From Zygnema cylindricum (Eukaryota > Streptophyta > Zygnematophyceae > Zygnematales > Zygnemataceae): a stretch of DNA of 64,000 nt. The notes under the pieces were generated by a model that saw nothing but the letters and a program-made list of their open reading frames with translations, did not search any database and was not told the origin of the DNA. The stretch is from contig JBBHKE010003364.1 in assembly GCA_037447655.1 (NCBI GenBank), positions 507,285 to 571,284 of the forward strand. Direction: 5' to 3'. Positions 1 to 9,388 of this stretch are shown in pieces. Each line of letters begins with the position of its first letter. The stretch's first letter is position 1. Made by a program: the position numbers and the translations under genes.

Positions 1-600
1 CAATGTAAGATTGTTGATTCGTAAATTGTGTGACTTCATTTGGTCGCGCGTGACAATGCGTCATTATAGTTTCATTGATATTTATACGCGGGTACGCTTT
101 TATATTTTGTACGGAGTTTATTTATTTTCAAGCGAGTTTATACATGTCGTACGTCGTCCTTTAATTTGTGTCCAAGTTCAGTGTTACAGTCCGCGATTAG
201 ATTCCATTTTTGCGGCTAAGTTAAATGTCAATGTGTGCTTTCTCATTGGAGCTCACGTGAAGTGAGTAACTACCTGCGCGCAACCATTTTATTATATATG
301 GCTGCCTCACTTTTGTTACAGTAAACTTGCGCTGGCCGTGAGAATTGTTTTTTTTTCATGACGGTCGACGTTCGCACGCGCGACAGTTTTTTAACTGCTG
401 TTACAATATTTCGCAAGTCAAATTTGTTCGACAAATTGACCGTCAAATCTGAAATCAAAGGTACGTAACTTGTACGAAATTGTACTTCAAATGTACTATT
501 TCAGACAACTACCTGCGCGCAGCAAAAATCGTCTCTGCGATTAGCAATTCCCTATTTTTAATTATAACTTCACTTTAAATCATAAGTGTACTTTAAATTA
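1..600. repeat. Dispersed repeat L, copy 1 (cut by window edge)
   Basis: This stretch aligns by eye, in the same order, with 3,880-5,690. Shared blocks include the start near 15 (ATTCGTAAATTGTGTG), the GGAGCTCACGTGAAGTGAG block near 249, the ACGGTCGACGTTCG block near 361 and the CTACCTGCGCGCA block near 510. This copy lacks the two insertions present in the other copy, so it shows the empty sites. The short reading frames here have no recognisable domain. I cannot assign the repeat to a superfamily because its termini are not clear. Confidence 0.7.
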
Positions 601-639
601 AAACTGTACTTTCAATTATGACGGTACTTTAAATATCTA

Positions 640-745
640 TTTATATGTCTATCTATTTGTCTTATCTGTCTAATATAATTATCTGTCTAATCTAATTATA
701 TGTCTAATTTTATTATCCGCCTAATCTAATTTTCTGGCTAACAAT
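640..745. repeat. Degenerate 17-bp tandem repeat
   Basis: About five units of the type TGTCTAATATAATTATC follow each other, with drift in the last units (CGCCTAATCTAATTTT, CTGGCTAAC). It is AT-rich and non-coding. Confidence 0.65.
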
Positions 746-1107
746 AAACAAAAAGACTCAATCACATCAAAAAAAAATCGTTCGCATAACTTTCGTCCGT
801 CGATAGCATCGTCGTCAGTGTAAACATTAACCTTAAGTTACATGTTACAAGTTTATAGTGCGACCGCGAGTCTATTAAATCGGTATTTGTACCTTTTTAT
901 TTAAAAAAGTACAATTTTGCATGGTCGAACGTCGTCCGTACTCCACTCTATTTTAAACGAACATATATTAGAATTTTTTACAGTAATAAAACCATACCTA
1001 AATTAGAATAATGGAAAAATTAGAATTGTTTACTCTATTTGATATCATAGAGTCAAAATTTCGAGCCACCGAATTAAAGTAATTTACTCTAATCACGATT
1101 CACGGTG
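745..1107. mobile_element. Fold-back-like element segment with TACACCG-type end
   Basis: The order of blocks (AAACAAAAAGACTC, CGTCGTCAGTG, ACATGTTACAAGTTTATAG, CGACCGCGAGT, GTACTCCACTCTA, then TTACTCTAATCACGATTCACGGTGT at about 1,083-1,107) matches both arms of the inverted repeat centred near 6,526 and its flank to 6,910. The right end belongs to the CACCG-end family found throughout the window. No coding capacity is visible. Confidence 0.6.
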
Positions 1108-1655
1108 TTGTGTGCTGCCAACTTTAAAAAAATTGGATCCGCTCAGAATTTACGAAAATCTGAAAGGGATATGCCGATTCTAAGAATATTATTGAAGTTT
1201 AACCCTTAAGTTGTGAGTGGATCATACAATCTGTACAGCTAGCTGGTAATTACACATATGGTGCAACATACCTCATCAGATTCGCTTTCAGCATCATGGA
1301 AAATCTCTTCCATGCAGTAAAGTTGTAATCTATTGGCCGACCCGCAATCTTGGTGCAAAAGGATTTTACAGAAGCGCATCAACATTTCACGGAGAAAGAG
1401 ATAAAATGCCATTTTGATCGCTTTTATGTTCGCATAATTATTTAAAAGCGCGATGGAAAACCATTTGAGTCCAGGGTACTAAACGGGCGGCGTGGTCAAA
1501 ACTGAAAAACAACAAGCATGGCAATATAAAACAAAGAAAACAACGTGAACATAAAAAATTGGCGTGTAAAACAAAAGCACTCGAACCCTGCCGATCGAAG
1601 TAGAATAGAGGCTTGCTCTCATTCTAATTAGGCACTATTATAACTACCACATGCA
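1108..1655. other. Unassigned intergenic sequence
   Basis: No open frame, RNA gene or clear repeat structure is supported here. It ends where homology to the MON2 5' region begins. Confidence 0.5.
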
Positions 1656-1659
1656 AATC

Positions 1660-3500
1660 TAAAACGACTTCACAACATGAACAAAGTGATAGCGGTACTG
1701 TAACAAAACACATAGAGATAAGCTTACACGTCCGTCTGAGCGGTACATCAATGTCGCATTCAAAGATGTACGACCTTTCGCGAAACAGTTGCCTACTGTA
1801 AATATAGTCCAAACTAAAATATCCTGATGTGAAGGATGTTGCATAACATGCCATTCACGAGGTACAAAACACAATGCAATACACAACACAACACAACACA
1901 ACTACAATACAATACAATGCAATACAATACAATACAATACAATACAATATAAATAATATAACACAATATAATACAATAAAATACAATATAATACAATACA
2001 AAACAATGCAATACAATACAAAACAATATGATACAATATATTATAATACTCTACATACGATACAATACAATATAAGTAAGCTACAAGTTATACACAGGTA
2101 TATTAAAGGTTGAGTATAGGTACAATATAGGTTTAATAAAGGTACAATACAGATAGAATACAGATACAATACATATACAATACAGGTAAAATACATGTAT
2201 AAAACAATAAAGGTACGAATATGTATAAAACAAGTTAAACACAGGTAACACCGTAACACATAACACACACTTCAAATTGTTTGCATCTTGTTGTTAGTAT
2301 TTTTGGAAACGTGGTTCACAATGATGCTGAAAATAAGTTTTTTTTATTTTGTTGTTTGAGTAATTGTAGTCAAAATAAATTGATAAATGAAATTGTTATT
2401 GATCATGCATGAATGGATACATATGAACCACATGAGTACCCCCGCAAGTTCATGAAAAGTGTGTTTTCTAATTGATATGGTCGTTAGTTGTGAACTAGAC
2501 GGTTTGTTTCTATTTTTATTTTTACTTGTGCGAGTCAAATTCATCATAGGTAGACTTGCATACGAATTTTGGTTACGCTTTCAGAGTATTGTAATATAAT
2601 AAAACTTAAATCATCAAATATATTAATGCTGGCTATTCTCCATGTATTCAATGTATGTGTTTGGATTAGTAATGCATTAAAACCAAAGTGCTAAACCAAA
2701 CCAAAGTGCATTTCGTATGTGCGTAAACAAACAAAGACAATGTGGTTATTAAATGTTGTATGCTTGCTCCATTTTTTCCCTGTTGTAATTAAGTATTGTA
2801 CGCGGTAACTTGTATAGCTTTTCCACCACATTTATGCTACAACCCAAACAAGCGTCAAACAACCAAGTTTTTTATTCAAAATCTTTGAATTGGTCTCCAT
2901 GCTTTGTAAATAGTAACATATTATGTTTTGTTGATTCACTTAAATAGGGGACCTATCTAACATTCCAAACTTTATTCATTAGCAACAATTGTTGATAACA
3001 ATGGTTTGTGAAAGGATCTTATCAAGAGCATTACAATCAATCCTTTTGTATATTCCTTTAAACTAAAATATTTTGATGGAGTCCAACAAGAAAAATTGAT
3101 GAAATACTTTTTACATTGTCGCTACCTTGGAAGCGAAGAAATAGCCGAAAAAACTCCTCCAAATGCTACGACGGACAAGGATTGTACAAAGATACTTTTA
3201 TGTTATTGCTTCAACATTTTAATCAAATGATGTTTAAACTATCGTCGTATTTTTGTATGTTTGTCATAATTCTTACATGACCTTCCCCTAGTTAGAGACT
3301 CTTGAGGATTTTCAACAATGTGGAATGTTATAAACAGTTTCAAAATTTGTAATATAAAAAAAAAATCTTGGGTAGCAAGAAACATAAGTTCATTACCCGC
3401 GTTAGTGGTTTGAATCTATTTCTTCTATCAATGGTTTCTGGTGCATTATGTAAAGATGTTACGGATTTACATGCATTAAAGTTCGGTTCTGTACTGTCAA
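1660..3500 (+). pseudogene. Diverged duplicate of the MON2 5' end (exon 1 remnant plus intron 1)
   Basis: This block is collinear with 27,250-29,470, the region around exon 1 and intron 1 of the intact MON2 gene, at roughly 80% identity by eye. The exon 1 remnant is 1,817-1,861. It keeps the KYPxVKD segment, the coding end and the GT donor at 1,862. A deletion of about 500 bases relative to 27,385-27,870 removed the promoter, the start codon and the first half of the exon, and the Glu codon of AEHAIL is a TAA stop. Long intron blocks are retained, such as AACATTCCAAACTTTATTC near 2,960 and GAAAACTCCTCCAAATG (here GAAAAAACTCCTCC) near 3,150. It is non-functional; no further MON2 exons were found after it. 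Confidence 0.85.
1866..2065. repeat. TACAA pentanucleotide satellite in the MON2 duplicate
   Basis: Long runs of (ATACA)n with point changes begin right after the remnant splice donor. They then grade into AGGTACAATA-type units to about 2,230. The equivalent intron 1 position of the intact gene (27,928-28,165) carries a shorter, related array. Reading frames across it (QYNTIQYN and similar) are simple-repeat artefacts. Confidence 0.8.
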
Positions 3501-3523
3501 GAAAAAACAAATAGCGTTTAAAA

Positions 3524-3828
3524 CATAGTTCAAAAGTAGGTGAAAGTAGGCCCATACAATATGCCTATTGTATGCAAAACATACAATATGACCTTAAGAC
3601 CCATATTGTATTCGAACCTATTCGGACCAATTAAAGCATTCGGACCAAAAATTGGACCAGTTAAAACATTTAGACCAATTATTTTTTATACACCGTCAGA
3701 TTCGGACGATCGGACGGTCGCTGATCAAAGTAGCGATCTAAGAAGATCACATGAAAAGCCTAAAACACAACTTACGATAAAGGCGCCGACCCAAGGCCTA
3801 CCATAAAAACACCTATTTTTGAACTATG
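3524..3828. mobile_element. hAT-like MITE, 305 bp, TIR CATAGTTCAAAAGTAGGTG
   Basis: The left end reads CATAGTTCAAAAGTAGGTG and the right end is its inverse (CACCTATTTTTGAACTATG), one mismatch in 19. Flanking 8-bp repeats GTTTAAAA (3,516-3,523) and GTTTCAAA (3,829-3,836) match 7 of 8, as expected for the hAT superfamily. There is no transposase. A larger relative with the same ends lies at 21,679-23,131. Confidence 0.85.
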
Positions 3829-4067
3829 GTTTCAAATTGTTTTTTAAACATATATTCATGCCATAAAAAACTAGTCGTGAATCGTAAATCGTGTGGGTTG
3901 ATTTTGTCAAGCATGACCACGTGCATATTTTTCATTTAGTTTCATTGATATTTTTACGCGGGTCTGTTTTCTTATCGAGTACGAAGTTTATTTCATTTCG
4001 TGCGAGTTAATTTATCGGTATCACGTTGTGCTTTAGTTTTGCGGTAATGCTTCGCGATTGTATTTCA

Positions 4068-4912
4068 TAGTGTTGGGTATCGAGGACCTTTTGGCGATAT
4101 TCGATGTATATCGAATTTGAAGTACCTGCTAATCGATATATCGCTTCGATATATCGAAAATCAAAATATCGCGATACATTGCCGATATATTGTCGATATA
4201 TCGTATCGTCAATAAATCGAGGTATTTTAAAAAAAAAAAAAATCACAGGTCTCTTAAGTCACGTGCCTTCGGACAAGGTGACCGTAAAATCTTTGCCGAA
4301 AAGAAATACAGTTTTTTCCTGAAAAGTCAGCAGAGTGAAGAAGATCTCTGAGGTACATTGATGCGGTACACTTGTGAAGTACACGTACGTAATACGCAAG
4401 TACGGAGTTCCATACGAAAATGGTCAGTTCTCAAATCTTTGACGATTTTAGAGATTTGATCGTCAACTTACAATGAACCACTCAAATCAAAACACGTATG
4501 TAAAAACTTGTTTACAAAATATACGCGATGCTAACGGAGGCCTCTGTAATACATAAATACATAAATTTTGTTGTCTGTACTATTACAGCGACCTCCTAAT
4601 GTAACCATACCCCAGATAATTAATTATATGAATTACAAAATTTGTACTTTTTTGTCGGTTACATTTTGCGGCGTCTACCTTTAAGTCACGGAACGAAAAT
4701 CACGTCGTTCGTGGCGTACGTATTTTTCGCTAAAGTAATATATCATATTAAAATATTAAATATTAAATTTAAAAAATACTATATATTGCGATATATATCG
4801 CGATGGTTTATGTTGGTCTCAGTACGATATATCGAGGAGTCTGCTCGATCGATATTCAATATATCGAATATCAAAATTATCGCGATAAGAATTTACCCGA
4901 TACCCAACACTA
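4068..4912. mobile_element. hAT-like element, 845 bp, TIR TAGTGTTGGGTATCG, CGATATATCG-rich
   Basis: The ends TAGTGTTGGGTATCG and CGATACCCAACACTA are perfect inverses. They are flanked by a perfect 8-bp duplication, GTATTTCA (4,060-4,067 and 4,913-4,920). Both arms are packed with CGATATATCG-like palindromes (about 4,095-4,212 and 4,780-4,890), so the element can fold on itself. No transposase frame is present. Related, more decayed elements are at 18,825-19,719 and 24,662-25,093. Confidence 0.9.
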
Positions 4913-5115
4913 GTATTTCAATTTTGGGCCTAAAAGCCAACATGTGCTCTCACAGTGGAGCTCACGTAAAATGAGAAGTGCTTGTACGCAACACTTTAAT
5001 TTACATGTGGTTGTCGCAGTTTTGTTACCGTAAACCTTGGCCGGCTGTGTGAATTGTTGTTTTTTTATGACGGTAGACGTTCGGAAGCGCGACAATTTTT
5101 TAACTGGTACTCATA

Positions 5116-5579
5116 GCGTATTCCCACCGGAGCATTTCTCATTCCGATGATTTTCCGAATTAGATAATAATACGAAACTTATAAAATCCTTTGTACGTGC
5201 GAAACTTTCTTTCTATTTGTCGGACAATGATCCTTTCATTCATGGCCTATTCCACCGGAATAAAAAAATCACTTCCGCAACAGATCGACGTTGGAATAAT
5301 GTACGGCTTTCTATGAAAACCGTACAAACGAGCTGCCTCAAAATATTGTCGGAGGTTGATGTCAAGTTAAAGTCGCGTATTTCGCTGAAAAGCTGACGTA
5401 GCCAAAACAACATCCGTACAACTAGTTCATTGTACTTGCCAAACAACTTTGAACCACCGTCGTTGTCCTTCGAACATTCAATAATGCAGGTTTGTTTTCG
5501 CGCCTATGTTTGATGACGTCGAAACGTGTATGTTTTCTGATGAGTTTTCGGAAAATCAAATGCTCCGGTGGGAATAGGC
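5116..5579. mobile_element. hAT-like MITE, 464 bp, TIR GC(G/C)TATTCCCACCGGAGC
   Basis: The left end GCGTATTCCCACCGGAGCAT and the right end GCTCCGGTGGGAATAGGC are inverted repeats of about 18 bp. The flanks TACTCATA (5,108-5,115) and TACTTGTA (5,580-5,587) match 6 of 8, both differences being transitions. An internal copy of the end motif (GGCCTATTCCACCGGAAT) lies near 5,244. The other copy of repeat L lacks this insertion. Confidence 0.75.
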
Positions 5580-5839
5580 TACTTGTACTAATCTGTGCTT
5601 CAAATGTACAATTTTTGACAAGCTGACGCAAGTACTTGCGCGCAACAAAAATTGTTACAGCAATTAGCAATTCTTTATTTTTATTTAATGAAACGAAGAG
5701 TAAACATTTATTTGGTTTTCGGTCGGTCACTCATTCAATCATACGATTTACAACACTTATTCAACCCTGCTTTTTACACTATAAGCGATTTATGGTGAAT
5801 ATGTTTGCGACCGTCGCTATTTTTGTAAACGTCACCAAT

Positions 5840-5965
5840 TGTCGCAAGATTTGTGGTCGTCTACAACCGTCACAAATTCTACGCAGGTCTACAATTTTCA
5901 CAAATTCTACGCATGTCTACAACCGTCACAGATTCCACGCACGTCTACAACCGTCACAGTTCAAA
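5840..5965. repeat. 28-bp tandem repeat (GTCTACAACCGTCACA type)
   Basis: Four units of the form CGTCTACAACCGTCACAAATTCTACGCA occur in a row, at about 5,866, 5,886, 5,914 and 5,945, with small differences and one short unit. Related CGTCTACAACCGTC words recur near 18,400-18,520 in the third PIF-like element. The role is unknown. Confidence 0.7.
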
Positions 5966-6018
5966 GTGACGATTTCATTTTTCGCACATTGGAACGCTTT
6001 GCCAAGCCCAGTACAGTA

Positions 6019-6521
6019 CAGTACACCTCGAATCGTAATTAGAGTAATGAAAAAATTAGAGTACAAAAACTAAAAAAAACAATTAGAGTAATAAACGCTA
6101 ATTTATGTGATAGAGTTGTTTCAACTATGAAGTTTATTCTAATTTATTGAAGTACTCTAATTTGGCTCGCTAATATCCTCTACTGTAAATAAGGCATCGT
6201 ACAGAATTGGGCAAAACATACAGTTTATTGTCATTATGACGTTTGCACTACGCGGTTTGTTAAAACGCAGTTACATGATAACGGCATGTATTAAATCATT
6301 ATTTGTATTTTTTTACTTAATAAAGTACAATTTTGCACGGTCGGAGGTCGTCCGTACTCCACACTATTTATAACGAACCTATACTAGAATTAAAAACGCT
6401 AATTAAACTTTACCTTAAATAGAATAATGAAAAAATTATAATCATTACTCTATTTCATGTGATAGAGTCGAAATTTTGAGCGACCGAATTAGAGTAATTT
6501 ACTCTAATTACGATTCGCGGT
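6019..6521. mobile_element. CACCG-end element, about 500 bp
   Basis: The left end TACACCTCGAATCGTAATTAG and the right end CTAATTACGATTCGCGGT form an inverted repeat. The interior is non-coding and contains the left arm of the large palindrome centred near 6,526. Confidence 0.6.
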
Positions 6522-6765
6522 TTACTATACACCGCGAATCGTAATTAGAGTAAATTACTGTAATTCGGTCGCTCGAAATTTCGACTCTTTCACATCAAAT
6601 AGAGTAATCGATTCTAATTTTTTTATTATTATAATTTAGGTGAGGTTTAATTAGCGTTTTTTTTCTAATATAGGTTCGTTTTAAATAGTGTGGAGTACGG
6701 ACGTCGTGTGACTGTATAATATTGTAGTTTTTAAATAAAAACGTACAAATATCGATTTAATAAAC
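6288..6765. repeat. Large imperfect inverted repeat, two arms of about 240 bp
   Basis: The sequence reads outward symmetrically from a loop at 6,522-6,529 (TTACTATA): CGATTCGCGGT on the left and ACCGCGAATCG on the right, then matching blocks out to the GTACTCCACACTA / TAGTGTGGAGTAC motifs and the ATTAAATC / GATTTAAT motifs. It is best explained as two oppositely oriented copies of one CACCG-end element joined end to end, or as a fold-back element. Confidence 0.8.
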
Positions 6766-8440
6766 TCGCGGTCGCACGTGGAGTCGCACTAAACAAAAAG
6801 ACCGAAACTCATCGAAAAAAATCCGTTCGCATATATTTTGTCCGTCCACATCATCGTCGTCAGTGAGAACGTTAACCTTCAGTTACATGTTGCAAGTTTA
6901 TAGTATAACGGCGAGAACATGTGTTTTCGTTCATTTGTGTAATAATTTGGTAATTGGTGTTCGGCGTTCCGCGGATTCAGTTATAATAGGGAATTTAGCA
7001 ACAATTACATTAAAATTGTATTCTAATTTAGGACCGCGTTTGTTTTAGCGTAAATATTAATTATACGCCCCTTGAAAGGAGTACCTTTTTACTGTAATAT
7101 GGGTTTTTTAACACAATGTCACATGAAAAAGAGTAAACATATTGACAAAAATATAATAAATATACAACATTTGGCGTGGGTGATATATGTCGTGAGGCAA
7201 CGCCAAATGCGGACAGACCTCATAAAACATAATTTTTTTGGACCAATCACAATTCACGCTTTCTGTGTCCAATCACAATCGCTCATTCTTTTTTTTTCCC
7301 TGTGGAATCTGACGACTGCGCCGCCATCTTGTATGTGTCGCCATCCTGAAAAATCTCTTGGTTTTTCCAACAAGGATATGTGAGACACTAGCTTCCTCTT
7401 TCACCTCCATGGATTGCGCGTCGCCCACGTCATCACTCGCTTCCTCTTTCACCTCTATGGATTTCACGTCGTCCACGTCATCACTTTTATGCAAGGCAAT
7501 TAGCTTAATTTTATAGGTTGTTTACTTTTTTAGGGTTTTGTTGTGAGAAAAGGCTAACATTTTCCTGCAAGCCAACACCGCCATTGATGACCAAGCAGGT
7601 GCGTATTCTCTTCCCATTGGCTTTTTTGTGGTTTGCTTTTGTTTCCCTCGTTTCACCTTTTGCGCTGACCAATTGATTTTAGTTTAATTTTAATGACGCT
7701 TATTAATATTGACGGTGAGGGTGCTAAGACAAATGCTCAATATATTTGAACGGGAAAGATGTATTCCTTTGTTATTTTCAATGTTAGGTTTTCATAATAA
7801 CAGTCGGATTTGTAATCTATACGATTGTCACACTTGCTATTCTCAATGGATTAAAAAACATAGACATTTGCCTTTGTTTAATCTTTGTTAAATGTCATTG
7901 AACAGTGATTTCTAGAAAAATAAAATAAAATAAATAAAAAAAATGGGGAACTATTTTTTTTCCAGCTTAAACTACGATTTAATAAAAAAAGTATTACAAA
8001 CTCTAAAAACCCATGAAAAATCCTTGGAACTTTCAACGGATTGACAATGTAATCTAAGTCATTTTTTTGTTTTTTTCAGGTTGGGGCCAAAGCTTCTGAT
8101 TTATTATCGACATCATGTAATTTGCGAATTTTTATTTGTTTAGACGCCAAAGAAGAAAGTGAAATAATTACTAAAAATTGGAATTAAAAAAAGATAATAG
8201 ATAGACGATTCAAGATAAAGTTGAAAGGTATCAAAAATTGTATGATTTTAGTGCCAATATTGAGTTACACAATTTGTACAATAACAAAATTTGCGATTAA
8301 TAATTGTATATTTTTGTCATGTGTACAATATGTTATTACTATTTTTTGCACTCTATATATCATTATCTTGTCTTTTGTACTAAATGATTATGTTTTGTAT
8401 ATGTTTGCGTCAGCTATAGAATAATTTTTTACCCTACTCA
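6766..8440. other. Unassigned intergenic sequence with a short 48-bp duplication
   Basis: To 6,910 this repeats the 745-870 block. The rest shows no supported gene. At 7,388-7,490 a 48-bp unit (CTTCCTCTTTCACCTC..) occurs twice. On the - strand it would encode two 16-residue acidic repeats (EVKEEAS-DDV type) within a 73-codon frame at 7,273-7,494, which I do not recognise and do not call as a gene. Confidence 0.5.
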
Positions 8441-8449
8441 TGGATTTTT

Positions 8450-8760
8450 ACCAACCAGCGACAAGACATTATCGTCGCTGGATTTTACATGAATGGAAGA
8501 ATATATTTTTTTATTATGTAATGGTTGTGGAAATACCAGCGACGAGACATTTTCGTCGCTGGATTATACATATATGAAATGAAGGTAGTTTGTTATTTTA
8601 TTCCTTTTGTCATGGATTTTGAACAACCAGCGATGAGACATTTTCGTCGCTGAATTTTACAGCAATGGATTCAAGGTATTTTTTTATTTCTTTTCCTTTT
8701 GTCATGTATTCTGAACTTCCAGCGACGAGAAATTATCGTTGCTGATATTTAGTAATAAAA
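8450..8760. repeat. Hairpin cluster 1: CCAGCGACGA-N7-TCGTCGCTGG
   Basis: Four hairpins near 8,455, 8,536, 8,625 and 8,717 are spaced about 80-92 bp apart. The best has a perfect 10-bp stem, CCAGCGACGA/TCGTCGCTGG, with a GACATTT loop. Weaker forms continue to about 8,950. They resemble the subterminal transposase-binding repeats of DNA transposons. The same motif recurs at 11,205-11,520 and 13,890-14,580, around the transposase pseudogene. Confidence 0.8.
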
Positions 8761-9388
8761 CCGTTTAAGCAAGCAAAAACACTAAATAAGTTTTATCATC
8801 GCTGAAAAATGCTTTGGCTAGGAGGCAAAGTCGTCGCTAAAAAGCCCATATGCCATGATAAACTTTCAACGATGATGAAATAACAATGACAAAATCCATG
8901 TTATTGGTGCGACAACAGCCAGCAATGTGGCGCGCTCGTCGCCTAGTACGAATAACGTAAAAAATAACAAGTTTGTGTATCAAAGCTAAAAAATAAAGAA
9001 ATTATTAACCAAGTACAACATAATGTTTTGCATAAATGAATAATAAACACACAGTTTTACATTGACCATGACAAACCACAGTTCTTACACATACTTATAT
9101 ATTGCCGAAAGAATATCATGTATTATAAAAGGTTCATGTTGTACATCGTTTTGGCATACCTACTTCACAGTGAAGTAAATTAAAAACTTGCAATAAAAGA
9201 CCCACTATGCAACGTAATACCCCTACTATATTGTCTAGTAACTCATACCACCTAAATCCGTACACTACTATCACTTTTAAAACGGGTAATACAAGCCAAA
9301 GCAACAAAAGCTACAAAACTATGTCTCTTCTACGCTTTAAAATCCAGTATAAAGGAATACAAGAGAATGCTAAGGCATCCCCAACGGC
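8761..9388. other. Spacer between hairpin cluster and transposase pseudogene
   Basis: It contains degenerate GCGACGA words to about 8,950, then AT-rich sequence with no supported gene. It probably includes the 3' flank of the transposase pseudogene. Confidence 0.5.

Larger units (their letters stand above)
3880..5690. repeat. Dispersed repeat L, copy 2 (split by two MITEs)
   Basis: It is homologous to 1-600 but interrupted by elements at 4,068-4,912 and 5,116-5,579. With these removed the two copies align through, which independently confirms both insertions and their target duplications. No coding domain is recognised. Confidence 0.7.

Noticed and set aside
1874-2268. Frames rich in QYNTIQYN or YCIVLYC
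   Set aside because: Products of the TACAA satellite read in different frames. No codon-use or domain evidence.
8450-8760. CRISPR-like array
   Set aside because: Repeats are palindromic, diverged and of variable spacing in a eukaryotic transposon context, with no cas genes.
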